A stretch of 64,000 nucleotides of DNA, from contig NZ_MACF01000086.1 of assembly GCF_001884045.1 (NCBI RefSeq), positions 1 to 64,000 on the forward strand. The letters run 5' to 3'. Numbering within the stretch: position 1 is the stretch's first letter; every line of letters begins with the position of its first letter. The position numbers and the translations under genes were made by a program. The stretch comes from Bacillus mobilis. Lineage in GTDB: Bacteria; Bacillota; Bacilli; Bacillales; Bacillaceae_G. Below are positions 1-9,796 of the stretch, in pieces. The notes beneath the pieces were generated by a model, which searched no databases, was not told the origin of the DNA, and saw only the letters and a list, made by a program, of their open reading frames with translations.

Positions 1-361
1 TGCATAGGTCACGGAACTTTCCTTCAGCAGTTGTGACAATTACGACTGCTCTTCCGGCACTTTTTCCAGTAATTGTTACCGTATCACCTTTTGGATACAT
101 TGTGATAACATCAGCATTCATATTTGTCCAAATAAGTTCTGTATTCGTTGCTTGCACTGGCAAAACAGAAGCTGATAACTCAGTGCTTTGTCCAGTTCTT
201 ACTTTCAACTTATTTTTTTCCATATGAACACCAATGACTGAAATAACAGAAGGAGCAATTGTAATTTTGGGTGGATTAGGTTGTATGTTTAAACAAGACG
301 CAGAAGTATTTGTGATAGGTGAAAATTTTCGTGTTTGTTGTTGCTGGAAAGCTGCTAACAT
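1..361 (-). CDS. Ig-like (Big_2 type) domain protein, N-terminal part
   Basis: An open frame of 120 codons starts at an ATG at 361 and runs off the left edge without a stop. An AAAGGGGA ribosome-binding site precedes the ATG at good spacing. The protein has no obvious signal peptide. From about residue 33 it reads like a bacterial Ig-like fold: a beta-rich stretch with [17 protein letters not shown], then a Trp in an IWTN context, then [15 protein letters not shown]. This is the strand pattern of Big_2 domains found in surface and phage proteins. The partner and role are unknown. The fold call rests on sequence pattern only. It is transcribed away from the region described here and has its own short upstream region. 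Confidence 0.6.
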   Translation of the reverse strand, partial: MLAAFQQQQTRKFSPITNTSASCLNIQPNPPKITIAPSVISVIGVHMEKNKLKVRTGQSTELSASVLPVQATNTELIWTNMNADVITMYPKGDTVTITGKSAGRAVVIVTTAEGKFRDLC

Positions 362-483
362 GTTGGAGTCCCCTTTCTGTATAAGTGCTGATAGTACTAC
401 TATAAAGGAGTAGTGTTATGTTTAATTTAACGAAACATAAAGAAATTGTTAAATTCGAGCAGAAGATTGTCGAACTTTGATAT

Positions 484-515
484 AAAGAAAGCTCTGCTGT
501 TACGATAGCAGAGCT
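484..515 (-). terminator. terminator of putP
   Basis: A 9-bp perfect stem, AGCTCTGCT (490-498) with AGCAGAGCT (507-515), is followed on the minus strand by a T-rich run at 484-489. It lies just after the putP stop codon. Confidence 0.8.
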
Positions 516-521
516 GTTCCT

Positions 522-2000
522 TTATAGATTATGACTATGTTGTTTTTCGAAATCCTCAAATTGCTCTTCAACTTCTTTTGAAGGTTGTGTTAGTAAACTA
601 ACAATTACGATTACTAGTAAACTAATAGTGAAACCAGGAATCATTTCATATAAGAATTCTTTTAAGAATTCGAATTGAGTCCAAATAATTACTGTAGCGG
701 CACCAGAAATCATACCAGCAAGTGCGCCCCACTTCGTCATACGTTTCCAATATAAGCTTAATAAAATAGCAGGTCCGAATGAAGAACCAAATCCAGCCCA
801 AGCGTATCCAACAAGAGCTAAAATCGTATCATTTTGTTTAAACGCTAAAGCGCACCCAACTAATGCAATAACAAGTACAGCCATACGACCGACGAATACA
901 AGTTCTTTATCAGAAGCAGAACGTTTAAAGAATGTACGATATAAATCTTCTGTTATAGCACTAGAAGTAACAAGTAATTGAGATGAAATTGTACTCATAA
1001 TAGCTGCTAAAATAGCTGCTAATAAAAATCCAGTAATAAGTGGATGGAATAAAATCTTTCCAAGCTCAAGGAAAATTGTTTCTGGGTTAGATAATGTTAA
1101 CTCTTGTTGTGAGTAGTAAGCAATACCGATCAGGCCAGTAAACATAGCTCCGACAACAGAGAAAATCATCCAGCTCATACCAATTCTTCGTGCGCTTTTA
1201 ATCTCTTTTACAGAAGAAATCGCCATAAAGCGTACGATAATATGAGGTTGTCCAACATAACCAAGGCCCCATGCAAATAAAGAAATAATCCCTAAGGTAG
1301 AGGCACCTTTAAAAATATCTAAACGTGTTGGATCTACAGCTTGAATTGTATCAAATGCAGGTCCAAGTCCGTTCGAATTCATAATTGTTACGATAGGAAC
1401 AAGAATAAGAGCAACTACCATAATGATTCCTTGCACGAAGTCTGTCCAACTTACTGCTAAGAAACCACCAAATAATGTGTAAGCGACAACAACGCCTGCA
1501 ACAATGAATAATCCAACGTGGTAGTTCATACCAAATGAATTTTCAAATAATACAGCGCCTGAAACTAATCCTGAAGCTACATAAAAAGTAAAGAAAATCA
1601 TAATAACAAGTCCGGATACTAAGCGTAGCATGTGAGATTTGTCTTGGAAGCGGTGTTCCAAAAATTCTGGGATAGTAATAGAGTTGTTTGCAATTTCAGA
1701 GTAGGTACGTAAGCGAGGAGCGACATAAAGCCAGTTTGCGTATGCGCCTAGTGTTAGGCCGATCGCAATCCAACTACTACTTAATCCAACGCTAAACATT
1801 GCACCGGGTAATCCCATTAAAAGCCAACCACTCATATCGGATGCTCCAGCACTTAATGCTGTTACTGCGGGGCCTAGTGTACGCCCGCCAAGCATATAAT
1901 CTGTTAAGTTGGACGTTCGTTTATAGGCGAAATAGCCAATTACTAACATCCCGAGCATGTAAATAGAGATAGAAGTTAAAGTTAACATCTGCGTACTCAT
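522..2000 (-). CDS. putP: sodium/proline symporter PutP
   Basis: This is a 492-aa integral membrane protein of the sodium:solute symporter family, with about 13 hydrophobic segments. It would take up L-proline with sodium for nutrition or osmoprotection. The N-terminal region has the family's GGRTLGPAVTALSAGASDMS stretch, where PutP/OpuE proteins have sodium- and proline-contacting residues. Length is typical of PutP. The ATG at 2000 follows GGAAGGGGA. The gene stands alone between divergent neighbours and ends at a strong terminator. OpuE and PutP are close paralogues, so catabolic versus osmotic use cannot be decided here; no putB/putC genes are adjacent. Confidence 0.9.
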   Translation of the reverse strand: MSTQMLTLTSISIYMLGMLVIGYFAYKRTSNLTDYMLGGRTLGPAVTALSAGASDMSGWLLMGLPGAMFSVGLSSSWIAIGLTLGAYANWLYVAPRLRTYSEIANNSITIPEFLEHRFQDKSHMLRLVSGLVIMIFFTFYVASGLVSGAVLFENSFGMNYHVGLFIVAGVVVAYTLFGGFLAVSWTDFVQGIIMVVALILVPIVTIMNSNGLGPAFDTIQAVDPTRLDIFKGASTLGIISLFAWGLGYVGQPHIIVRFMAISSVKEIKSARRIGMSWMIFSVVGAMFTGLIGIAYYSQQELTLSNPETIFLELGKILFHPLITGFLLAAILAAIMSTISSQLLVTSSAITEDLYRTFFKRSASDKELVFVGRMAVLVIALVGCALAFKQNDTILALVGYAWAGFGSSFGPAILLSLYWKRMTKWGALAGMISGAATVIIWTQFEFLKEFLYEMIPGFTISLLVIVIVSLLTQPSKEVEEQFEDFEKQHSHNL

Positions 2001-2260
2001 GAAGTTCCCCTTCCTTTTGTCATGTCTATTGATGCGTTATGCATATTTATAATCTATCATGATTATTCTGAAAAATCCATACAGAAATACGAATTTTCAG
2101 AAATGTAAGCGTTTTTTTGACATCATTTTACTTTTTTAATATATAATATTCATGCAAAAAACCTTATTTTTAATAGAGTATTTATTATATTTACATAAAA
2201 AGAGGTTGTTTTGTCAATATAATATTGAAAGAAGAGAAAAATAAAATTCTTTTAAAAGTA
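2001..2260. other. intergenic region between putP and the trp promoter
   Basis: This is an AT-rich divergent intergenic stretch of about 260 bases. It holds the putP ribosome-binding site and presumably its promoter. I see no gene or strong dyad in it. Confidence 0.6.
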
Positions 2261-2290
2261 TTGACTTATGAAAAAAGTTAGGTCTATAAT
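2261..2290 (+). promoter_or_regulatory. sigma-A type promoter of the trp operon
   Basis: TTGACT (2261-2266) and a perfect TATAAT (2285-2290) are separated by 18 bases. The first T-box leader begins immediately downstream, which fits this being the operon promoter. Confidence 0.75.
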
Positions 2291-2299
2291 GAGTGCAAC

Positions 2300-2568
2300 T
2301 TAAAAAAATGCAAGCGTTGATGAAGAAGAGTACACATGATGAACATGTCAGAGAGCTGATGGTTGGTGCGAATCAGTATGGGATTGATGTGGAATGGGCT
2401 TCGGAGCTTCCAAACCGAAACGAAAGAAGTAGGCTTTGGCGACATGATCTCATCGATACAAGAGACACGTATTGTTTTTGATACGGTAAAGTGCGTTACA
2501 TTTGTAACGAATTAAGGTGGCACCACGGGAGTACCCGTCCTTTCTATAGGATGAGTACTCCCTTTTTG
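2300..2568 (+). promoter_or_regulatory. T-box riboswitch 1 (Trp specifier)
   Basis: This leader has the standard T-box parts in order. Stem I includes AGAGAGCTGATGG and the specifier context GGAA-TGG-GC, with TGG (Trp) at 2395-2397. The T-box sequence AAGGTGGCACCACG is at 2514-2527. A terminator follows, GGGAGTAC (2527-2534) pairing with GTACTCCC (2555-2562), then five T. Uncharged tRNA-Trp would pair with the specifier and T-box, stabilise the antiterminator and allow read-through to trpE. Confidence 0.93.
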
Positions 2569-2587
2569 TGTACAAAAAATTAAATAA

Positions 2588-2860
2588 ATGAAATCGTTGA
2601 AGTAAGAAGAGTACGTATATTGGAGACGTTACAGAGAGCCGGGGATAGGTGGGAGCCCGGTGCGGTGCCATATACGGAATGGGCTTACGAGAGGTAGGCT
2701 GAACAATTATTTTCAGTAGGCAACCCGGGTTCCGCCGTTACAAGGATAAGGTATATATTTTGTACCTGAACAAAGCGGGATGCTTTTGTGTCCAACATGA
2801 GGTGGTACCACGGTAAATTTATCGTCCTCTACATATTTTCGATATGTAGAGGACTTTTTT
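2588..2860 (+). promoter_or_regulatory. T-box riboswitch 2 (Trp specifier), in tandem
   Basis: A second complete leader directly follows the first. Stem I has AGAGAGCC and the GGAA-TGG-GC specifier context, with TGG at 2680-2682. The T-box AGGTGGTACCACG is at 2800-2812. The terminator has a 13-bp stem, 2824-2836 with 2842-2854, followed by six T. Both leaders carry a Trp specifier, so two successive tRNA-dependent decisions must succeed before trpE is transcribed. Confidence 0.93.
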
Positions 2861-2884
2861 ATTTTTCAGGGTGAGGTGAAGGAC

Positions 2885-4303
2885 ATGATGACGAAAGAAG
2901 AATTTATGAAACGAAAAAGAGAAGAAAAAACATTTTTAGTAATTACCGAAGAAGAAGGAGATAGCATTACGCCAATTTCTTTATATAGACGTATGAAGGG
3001 AAAGAAAAAGTTTTTATTAGAAAGCTCCCAGCTTCATCAAGATAAAGGACGCTATTCTTACTTAGGTTGTAATCCATATGGCGAAGTGAAAAGTGTTGGT
3101 ACGGAAGTAGAACGAACGATTTACGGCCGGGCAGAAAAGCTGCAAGGTAACGTACTACAAGTTTTAGAAAAAGAAACCCGGTCAGCTCAAGTAGACAGTC
3201 CATTCCCGTTTTGCGGAGGAGCAGTTGGTTATATTGGCTATGACGTCATTCGGCAGTATGAAAACATTGGCGCAGATTTACACGATCCATTAAATATTCC
3301 AGAGGTACACCTTTTACTGTACCGTGAGTTTATCGTGTATGATCACTTACGCCAAAAATTATCCTTTGTATATGTATGCAGGGAAGACGATTCTCCTTCT
3401 TATGAAGAAGTATATGAAAGATTGCAAGTATACAAAGAGGAAGTGCTGAGGGGAGAAGAAGCGGAAGTAACTGAAATAAGATCAACATTATCATTCACTT
3501 CTTCTATAACAGAAAAAGAATTTTGCGCGATGGTAGAAACGGCGAAAGAATACATTCGAGCCGGAGACATATTCCAAGTCGTATTATCTCAGCGTTTGCA
3601 AAGTGAATGTATTGGTGATCCTTTCGCCTTATACCGAAAACTTCGAATTGCAAATCCGTCACCATATATGTTCTATATCGATTTTCAAGATTATGTTGTA
3701 CTCGGTTCTTCGCCGGAAAGTTTGTTATCGGTAAGAGAGGATAAAGTGATGACGAACCCAATTGCGGGTACGAGGCCGAGAGGGAAAACGAAGCAGGAAG
3801 ATGCGGAAATTGAAAAAGAACTGTTAGAAAATGAGAAAGAACGAGCGGAGCATATGATGCTTGTGGATCTTGGAAGAAATGATATAGGAAGAGTGAGTGA
3901 AATTGGCTCAGTTACGATAGATAAATATATGAAAGTAGAGAAATACTCCCACGTCATGCACATTGTATCTGAAGTTTACGGAACATTGCGAAAACCGATG
4001 AGTGGATTTGATGCATTAGCGTATTGTCTACCAGCAGGAACAGTGTCAGGCGCTCCGAAAATTAGAGCGATGGAAATTATAAATGGGCTAGAGAATGAAA
4101 AAAGAAATGTGTACGCGGGTGCAGTTGGATACGTTAGTTTTTCAGGGAATCTTGATATGGCGCTTGCGATTCGAACGATGGTCGTCAAGGATGAGAAAGC
4201 ATACGTTCAGGCAGGAGCGGGAATTGTTTATGATTCAGACCCAGTAGCTGAATATGAAGAAACGTTAAATAAAGCGAGAGCACTATTGGAGGTAATGAAA
4301 TGA
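2885..4303 (+). CDS. trpE: anthranilate synthase component I
   Basis: TrpE converts chorismate to anthranilate, using ammonia supplied by the glutaminase subunit TrpG. The 472-aa product has the N-terminal LLES motif that binds feedback tryptophan and the C-terminal chorismate-binding signatures MLVDLGRNDIGRV, PAGTVSGAPKIRA and QAGAGIVYDSDP. An in-frame GTG at 2876 exists, but GGTGAGG is well spaced only for the ATG at 2885 (or 2888). It is the first gene after the tandem T-boxes, and its 3' end overlaps trpG by four bases (ATGA), suggesting translational coupling of the two subunits. Confidence 0.95.
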   Translation: MMTKEEFMKRKREEKTFLVITEEEGDSITPISLYRRMKGKKKFLLESSQLHQDKGRYSYLGCNPYGEVKSVGTEVERTIYGRAEKLQGNVLQVLEKETRSAQVDSPFPFCGGAVGYIGYDVIRQYENIGADLHDPLNIPEVHLLLYREFIVYDHLRQKLSFVYVCREDDSPSYEEVYERLQVYKEEVLRGEEAEVTEIRSTLSFTSSITEKEFCAMVETAKEYIRAGDIFQVVLSQRLQSECIGDPFALYRKLRIANPSPYMFYIDFQDYVVLGSSPESLLSVREDKVMTNPIAGTRPRGKTKQEDAEIEKELLENEKERAEHMMLVDLGRNDIGRVSEIGSVTIDKYMKVEKYSHVMHIVSEVYGTLRKPMSGFDALAYCLPAGTVSGAPKIRAMEIINGLENEKRNVYAGAVGYVSFSGNLDMALAIRTMVVKDEKAYVQAGAGIVYDSDPVAEYEETLNKARALLEVMK

Positions 4304-4887
4304 TTGTACTAATTGATAATTATGATTCATTCACATATAACTTGTATCAACTGTTAGGTGAATATGAAGAAGATATTGTTGTCGTAAGGAATGATCAAAT
4401 AACGATAGAACAGTTAGAAGGGATGAATCCAACAGGAATTGTGCTTTCACCAGGACCAGGAAAACCAGAGGATGCTGGTATTTGTATCGAAGTGATTCGT
4501 CATTTTTATAAGAACGTTCCCATATTAGGTATTTGCCTTGGCCATCAGGCGATTATATCAGCATTTGGAGGAGAAATTGTTCGAGCGGATCGCATTAAAC
4601 ACGGAAAAACCTCTCGTGTGAAACATAACGGAACGTCAATTTTTTCATACGTTACCCAGCCGTTAACAGCGATGCGCTACCATTCCCTTGTTGCAGCGCA
4701 AACGAATTTGCCACAGTGTTTTGACATACTAGCGACAGCGATGGATGACGGAGAAATTATGGCAGTTCGTCACAATTATTATCCGCTATTTGGATTACAG
4801 TTTCATCCGGAATCAATCGCAACAGAAGAAGGCGGAAAGTTAATACGTGCCTTTTTAGGCGAAGTGAAAGAGGAGGAAAGAGTATGA
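4300..4887 (+). CDS. trpG: anthranilate synthase component II (glutamine amidotransferase)
   Basis: This 195-aa class I glutamine amidotransferase releases ammonia from glutamine for TrpE. It shows [12 protein letters not shown] at the N-terminus, the nucleophile elbow GICLGHQ with Cys79, and the FHPES histidine-glutamate pair near the C-terminus. The start overlaps the trpE stop and the end overlaps trpD by four bases. The PabA proteins of folate synthesis are almost identical in fold, so a dual role is possible, but the position inside trp makes tryptophan the primary role. Confidence 0.93.
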   Translation: MIVLIDNYDSFTYNLYQLLGEYEEDIVVVRNDQITIEQLEGMNPTGIVLSPGPGKPEDAGICIEVIRHFYKNVPILGICLGHQAIISAFGGEIVRADRIKHGKTSRVKHNGTSIFSYVTQPLTAMRYHSLVAAQTNLPQCFDILATAMDDGEIMAVRHNYYPLFGLQFHPESIATEEGGKLIRAFLGEVKEEERV

Positions 4888-5909
4888 ATAACTATCTTCG
4901 TAAATTAGTGGAGGGACAACATTTAACAGAAGAGGAAATGTATAGAGCAGGGCTTCTTTTATTAAATGAAAACATATTGGAAAGTGAAATTGCAGCGTTC
5001 TTAGTCTTACTGAAAGCGAAAGGCGAAACGGCAGGAGAAATATACGGCCTCGTTCGAGCTCTTCGTGAAAAGGCATTACCGTTTTCGAACCATATACAAG
5101 GAGCGATGGACAATTGCGGGACAGGTGGTGACGGTGCCCAAACATTTAATATTAGTACAACATCGGCATTTGTACTAGCAGGAGCTGGCGTAAAAGTTGC
5201 AAAACACGGTAACCGAGCTGTTTCTAGTAAAACAGGAAGTGCAGATTTATTAGAAGAACTCGGTGTAAATATTAGCAGTACGCCAAACGAAATTGATTAT
5301 TTATTAGAGCATGTCGGGATCGCATTTTTATTCGCACCAGCGATGCATCCAGCATTAAGGCGCATTATGAAAATAAGAAAAGAATTAAATGTGCCGACGA
5401 TTTTTAACTTAATTGGTCCTTTAACAAATCCGGTGAATTTAGAAACACAATTTGTCGGCATTTATAAACGAGATATGTTACTACCAGTTGCGCAAGTATT
5501 ACAGAAACTAGGAAGAAAACAAGCACTTGTCGTAAATGGAAGTGGATTTTTAGATGAAGCATCATTGCAAGGAGAAAATCATGTTGTCATTTTAAAAGAT
5601 AATGAAATAGTAGAAACGAGTATTGAACCTGAGAAATATGGTTTCTCAATAGTGAAAAACGAAGAGATTAGAGGCGGAGATTCGAAAGAAAATGCAAAGA
5701 TTACGCTCGGGGTGTTAAGCGGAGAAAAGAGTGTTTACCGCGATACTGTTTTATTCAATACAGGTCTAGCTCTTTTCGCAAATGGAAAAGCAGAAACGAT
5801 TGAAGAAGGAATTACACTAGCGGCACATAGTATTGACTCAGGAAAAGCATTAGCCAAACTAAACTTATTAATTGCAGCAAGTCATGAAAAATTAGAAAGG
5901 GTGAATTAA
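4884..5909 (+). CDS. trpD: anthranilate phosphoribosyltransferase
   Basis: TrpD transfers phosphoribose from PRPP to anthranilate, the second step of the pathway. The 341-aa protein carries the PRPP-binding glycine loop [16 protein letters not shown] near residue 73, the [18 protein letters not shown] segment and the anthranilate-side stretch [10 protein letters not shown]. Length matches the family. The gene overlaps trpG by four bases and ends one base before the trpC start. Confidence 0.95.
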   Translation: MNNYLRKLVEGQHLTEEEMYRAGLLLLNENILESEIAAFLVLLKAKGETAGEIYGLVRALREKALPFSNHIQGAMDNCGTGGDGAQTFNISTTSAFVLAGAGVKVAKHGNRAVSSKTGSADLLEELGVNISSTPNEIDYLLEHVGIAFLFAPAMHPALRRIMKIRKELNVPTIFNLIGPLTNPVNLETQFVGIYKRDMLLPVAQVLQKLGRKQALVVNGSGFLDEASLQGENHVVILKDNEIVETSIEPEKYGFSIVKNEEIRGGDSKENAKITLGVLSGEKSVYRDTVLFNTGLALFANGKAETIEEGITLAAHSIDSGKALAKLNLLIAASHEKLERVN

Positions 5910-5910
5910 A

Positions 5911-6672
5911 GTGGGGACGATTTTAGACAAAATTGTAGACCAAAAGAAAAAGGAAGTTGCGACATTATATGAAACATATACACCATTAAAAGAAAGTAGA
6001 AAGACACATTCACTTGTAGAAGCATTACAGCAGTTTACTGTCATTGCAGAAGTAAAGCGAGCATCACCATCAAAAGGAGATATCAATTTACACGTTGATG
6101 TACGAAAACAAGTAAAAACATATGATGACTGCGGCGCAGGAGCAGTTTCTGTTTTAACAGAGGGTCAATTTTTTAAAGGGTCGTTTCATGATTTACAAAC
6201 GGCAAGAGCAGAAAGTAACATTCCGCTTTTATGCAAAGATTTCATAATCGATACGATTCAAATTGATAGAGCGTATGAAGCTGGTGCAGATATTATTTTA
6301 CTAATCGTAGCGGCGTTAACGAAAGAGAAGTTAAAAGAGTTGTACAGCTACGTACTAGAAAAAGGATTAGAAGCAATTGTTGAAGTTCATGATGAACAGG
6401 AATTAGAAATTGCGATCCAATTAAACCCGCACGTTATCGGTATTAACAACCGTAATTTAAAAACATTCGAAGTCGATTTAAGCCAAACAGAAAAGCTTGG
6501 AAAACGATTAAACGAGGAGAAATTACTTTGGATTAGTGAAAGCGGGATTCATTCAAAAGAAGATATTATTCGCGTCAAACGAGCTGGAGCGAAAGGTGTA
6601 TTAGTTGGAGAAGCACTTATGACATCATCTTCTATTCGTACCTTTTTTGAAGATTGTAAGGTGAATATATGA
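5911..6672 (+). CDS. trpC: indole-3-glycerol phosphate synthase
   Basis: This 253-aa (beta/alpha)8 barrel closes the ring of carboxyphenylamino-deoxyribulose phosphate to give indole-3-glycerol phosphate. Visible signatures are [12 protein letters not shown] (substrate lysine and phosphate loop), LCKDFIID with the catalytic Lys, and [12 protein letters not shown] with the C-terminal phosphate site. The start is GTG at 5911, preceded by GAAAGGGTG. It overlaps trpF by four bases. TrpC and TrpF are separate proteins here, as in other Bacilli, not fused as in enterics. Confidence 0.95.
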   Translation: MGTILDKIVDQKKKEVATLYETYTPLKESRKTHSLVEALQQFTVIAEVKRASPSKGDINLHVDVRKQVKTYDDCGAGAVSVLTEGQFFKGSFHDLQTARAESNIPLLCKDFIIDTIQIDRAYEAGADIILLIVAALTKEKLKELYSYVLEKGLEAIVEVHDEQELEIAIQLNPHVIGINNRNLKTFEVDLSQTEKLGKRLNEEKLLWISESGIHSKEDIIRVKRAGAKGVLVGEALMTSSSIRTFFEDCKVNI

Positions 6673-7283
6673 AAGTGAAAATTTGCGGCATCACTGATGT
6701 TGAAACAGCAAAACGTGCTTGTGAATACGGAGCTGATGCACTCGGATTTGTTTTTGCAGAAAGTAAGCGGAAAATTACCCCGGGGCTAGCGAAAGAAATC
6801 ATTCAGGAGATTCCGGCGGACATATTAAAAATCGGTGTTTTCGTAAATGAATCAGTAGAAGAGATCCAGAAAATTGCAGATGAATGCGGGTTAACGCATG
6901 TGCAACTACATGGGGATGAAGAGAATCATCAAATTAGAAGATTGAATATTCCGTCTATAAAGTCGCTCGGAGTAACTTCAGAAGACGATATGAAAAACGC
7001 TCAAGCATATGAAACGGATTATATATTGTTTGATAGCCCGAAAGAAAAGTTTCACGGAGGAAATGGAAAGAAATTTTCATGGGCACTACTTGCGCATATG
7101 CCAAAAGAGTTGCGGGAGAAAACGATATTAGCTGGTGGATTAAACGCTCTTAATATAGAAGAAGCGATTCGAACTATTCAGCCGTACATGGTCGATGTAA
7201 GTAGCGGAGTAGAGACAGAAGGAAAGAAAGATCTAAAGAAAATAAAACAATTTATCATAAAAGCGAAGGAGTGTTCCAAATGA
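6669..7283 (+). CDS. trpF: phosphoribosylanthranilate isomerase
   Basis: TrpF performs the Amadori rearrangement between the TrpD and TrpC steps. The 204-aa barrel begins with [20 protein letters not shown], whose Cys is the expected general base. It continues with GVFVNES, QLHGDE and, near the end, LAGGLN and DVSSGVE with the general-acid Asp. It overlaps trpC by four bases, and its last codons overlap the trpB ribosome-binding site and start. Confidence 0.95.
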   Translation: MKVKICGITDVETAKRACEYGADALGFVFAESKRKITPGLAKEIIQEIPADILKIGVFVNESVEEIQKIADECGLTHVQLHGDEENHQIRRLNIPSIKSLGVTSEDDMKNAQAYETDYILFDSPKEKFHGGNGKKFSWALLAHMPKELREKTILAGGLNALNIEEAIRTIQPYMVDVSSGVETEGKKDLKKIKQFIIKAKECSK

Positions 7284-8473
7284 ACTACGCATATCCAGAT
7301 GAAAAAGGTCACTACGGTATATACGGAGGACGATACGTTCCAGAAACGTTAATGCAATCTGTATTAGAACTAGAAGAAGCATATAAAGAAGCGGTGCAAG
7401 ATGAAGCGTTTCAAAAGGAATTAAATCATTATTTAACAACGTACGTCGGAAGAGAAACACCGCTTTATTTCGCTGAAAATATGACGAAGTATTGCGGCGG
7501 TGCAAAGATTTATTTAAAACGTGAAGATTTGAACCATACAGGAGCTCATAAAATTAACAATACAATCGGTCAGGCACTACTTGCAGTACGAATGGGCAAG
7601 AAAAAAGTTGTCGCTGAAACAGGGGCTGGACAACACGGAGTGGCGACCGCTACTGTATGTGCCCTACTCGGATTAGAATGCATCATCTTTATGGGAGAAG
7701 AAGATGTGAGACGTCAAAAATTAAATGTGTTCCGAATGGAATTACTCGGAGCGAAAGTAGAAAGTGTAGCAGCAGGTAGCGGCACATTAAAAGATGCGGT
7801 GAACGAGGCGCTTCGTTACTGGGTTTCACATGTGCATGATACGCACTATATTATGGGATCTGTTCTCGGGCCACATCCATTCCCGCAAATTGTCCGTGAT
7901 TTCCAAAGCGTAATTGGAAATGAAACGAAAAAACAATATGAAGCGTTAGAAGGGAAATTGCCAGAAGCAGTCGTTGCCTGTATTGGCGGTGGTAGTAATG
8001 CGATGGGCATGTTTTATCCGTTCGTACACGATGAAGAAGTCGCTCTTTACGGCGTAGAAGCAGCTGGAAAAGGCGTTCATACAGAAAAGCACGCAGCAAC
8101 TTTAACGAAAGGAAGCGTTGGTGTTTTACACGGATCGATGATGTACCTTCTGCAAAATGAAGAAGGACAAATTCAAGAAGCGCATTCTATTTCAGCAGGA
8201 CTTGATTACCCGGGTGTTGGCCCAGAACATAGCTTGCTAAAAGATATTGGCCGTGTTTCTTATCACTCCATTACTGATGATGAAGCGTTAGAAGCATTTC
8301 AATTGTTAACGAAAAAAGAAGGGATTATTCCGGCTTTAGAAAGCTCGCACGCTGTCGCATATGCATTAAAATTAGCGCCACAAATGAAGAAAGAAGAAGG
8401 ACTTGTCATTTGTTTATCTGGCCGCGGTGATAAAGATGTAGAGAGTATAAAACGTTATATGGAAGAGGTGTAA
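7280..8473 (+). CDS. trpB: tryptophan synthase beta subunit
   Basis: TrpB condenses indole with serine using pyridoxal phosphate, in an alpha2-beta2 complex with TrpA. The 397-aa product shows the PLP lysine in [15 protein letters not shown], the substrate loop ETGAGQHG, the phosphate-binding GGGSNAMG and the C-terminal [14 protein letters not shown] at 7265-7270 is correctly spaced for the ATG at 7280 rather than the in-frame GTG at 7271. The start overlaps the trpF stop by four bases. Confidence 0.96.
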   Translation: MNYAYPDEKGHYGIYGGRYVPETLMQSVLELEEAYKEAVQDEAFQKELNHYLTTYVGRETPLYFAENMTKYCGGAKIYLKREDLNHTGAHKINNTIGQALLAVRMGKKKVVAETGAGQHGVATATVCALLGLECIIFMGEEDVRRQKLNVFRMELLGAKVESVAAGSGTLKDAVNEALRYWVSHVHDTHYIMGSVLGPHPFPQIVRDFQSVIGNETKKQYEALEGKLPEAVVACIGGGSNAMGMFYPFVHDEEVALYGVEAAGKGVHTEKHAATLTKGSVGVLHGSMMYLLQNEEGQIQEAHSISAGLDYPGVGPEHSLLKDIGRVSYHSITDDEALEAFQLLTKKEGIIPALESSHAVAYALKLAPQMKKEEGLVICLSGRGDKDVESIKRYMEEV

Positions 8474-8476
8474 AAA

Positions 8477-9253
8477 ATGGGAGTAGAAAAAATTACAGCA
8501 GCGTTTGAAAATGGTAAGAAAGCATTTATTCCGTACGTAATGGGCGGAGATGGTGGCCTTGAAAAATTAAAAGAAAGAATTTGTTTTTTAGACGAAGCAG
8601 GAGCAAGCATCGTTGAAATCGGTATTCCGTTTTCAGATCCAGTCGCAGACGGTCCAACGATTCAAAGAGCAGGGAAACGAGCGCTAGATAGCGGTGTAAC
8701 AGTAAAAGGCATTTTTCAAGCATTAATAGAGGTAAGGAAAGAAGTACAAATTCCATTCGTACTCATGACATATTTAAATCCAGTACTCGCATTCGGAAAA
8801 GAACGATTCATCGAAAACTGTATAGAAGCAGGGGTAGACGGTATGATTGTTCCGGATTTACCGTATGAAGAACAAAATATTATTGCCCCGTTACTTAGAG
8901 AGGCAAACATTGCGCTAATTCCACTCGTTACAGTAACGAGCCCAATTGAGCGAATCGAAAAAATTACGAGTGAATCAGAAGGATTCGTCTACGCCGTTAC
9001 AGTAGCGGGCGTAACAGGAGTACGTCAAAACTTTAAAGGTGAGATTCATAGTTACTTAGAAAAAGTAAAATCCCATACACATTTACCGGTCGTGGCAGGG
9101 TTCGGTATTTCAACAAAGGAACATGTAGAAGAAATGATTACAATATGTGATGGAGTTGTCGTTGGAAGTAAAGTCATTGAGCTGTTAGAAAATGAAAAGC
9201 GAGAAGAAATATGTGAATTAATACAGGCAACAAAACAAAAAGAAGAGGCATAA
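8477..9253 (+). CDS. trpA: tryptophan synthase alpha subunit
   Basis: TrpA cleaves indole-3-glycerol phosphate and channels indole to TrpB. The 258-aa barrel has [18 protein letters not shown], which carries both the catalytic Glu and Asp, then [11 protein letters not shown] and the phosphate site GFGIS. It starts three bases after trpB and is the last gene of the operon. Its stop codon lies in the loop of the transcription terminator, so gene end and operon end coincide. Confidence 0.96.
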   Translation: MGVEKITAAFENGKKAFIPYVMGGDGGLEKLKERICFLDEAGASIVEIGIPFSDPVADGPTIQRAGKRALDSGVTVKGIFQALIEVRKEVQIPFVLMTYLNPVLAFGKERFIENCIEAGVDGMIVPDLPYEEQNIIAPLLREANIALIPLVTVTSPIERIEKITSESEGFVYAVTVAGVTGVRQNFKGEIHSYLEKVKSHTHLPVVAGFGISTKEHVEEMITICDGVVVGSKVIELLENEKREEICELIQATKQKEEA

Positions 9254-9271
9254 GTCTCTTCTTTTTGTTTT
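9232..9271 (+). terminator. terminator of the trp operon
   Basis: A perfect 16-bp inverted repeat (9232-9247 with 9256-9271) has an eight-base loop that contains the trpA stop codon. The right arm is T-rich. Confidence 0.85.
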
Positions 9272-9327
9272 GCGTAAAAAATGTTAAAATATACAGAAAA
9301 TACATATAATTTAGAGGGTGAGAAAGC

Positions 9328-9687
9328 ATGCTAAGACGAAAACTACTATATCTTCTTTTAACTGTACCACTATACGCTTGGCTCATTAGCATGACAAAAA
9401 TAGAGTTGATGGCTCTATTTTTAGGATATGTATTCATCTTTTCCAGCTTAAATCGCATTCAAGAGCAATCTATTTTAGAAATATGTATATTTTCGATTAG
9501 TATAGAACTATTTAGTATCGTTTCGATTGTATTATTAAATGAATTATTTCTCTGGATCCATTCATTTGAATTAATGAAATTTGGAAATGTTGTATTGCAA
9601 GTAATATGTGTTTATATTGTGTTTGTTGTGTTAGACAAAATAGTCGGACAGCAGAGCGTTTTTCAGGATAAAAGAAAATGGGAGTGA
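9328..9687 (+). CDS. small membrane protein of unknown function
   Basis: The 119-aa product is almost entirely hydrophobic, with about four predicted membrane helices and a short charged C-terminal tail (DKRKWE). I do not recognise a family. GAGGGTGAG is well placed before the ATG. It lies between the trp terminator and its own hairpin, so it is probably a single-gene unit. The strong ribosome-binding site and clean terminator support it being real. Confidence 0.75.
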   Translation: MLRRKLLYLLLTVPLYAWLISMTKIELMALFLGYVFIFSSLNRIQEQSILEICIFSISIELFSIVSIVLLNELFLWIHSFELMKFGNVVLQVICVYIVFVVLDKIVGQQSVFQDKRKWE

Positions 9688-9711
9688 AAGGAGTCATTTG
9701 GCTCCTTTTTT
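9687..9711 (+). terminator. terminator
   Basis: AAAGGAG (9687-9693) pairs with CTCCTTT (9702-9708) and is followed by T residues, at the stop of the preceding small membrane protein gene. Confidence 0.7.
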
Positions 9712-9796
9712 AAATCTGTTGTAAAAACAATTGAAAATTATGACATCTGTTATATAATAGTTAAAAATTGTATTTTTAATGAAAAGAGATGATAAC

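Noticed and set aside
2293-2481. 62-codon frame upstream of trpE
   Set aside because: It lies entirely within the first T-box leader and its codons follow stem I; there is no ribosome-binding site.
2450-2671. 73-codon minus-strand frame across the two T-boxes
   Set aside because: It is antisense to the riboswitches and has no start signal; the frame is incidental.
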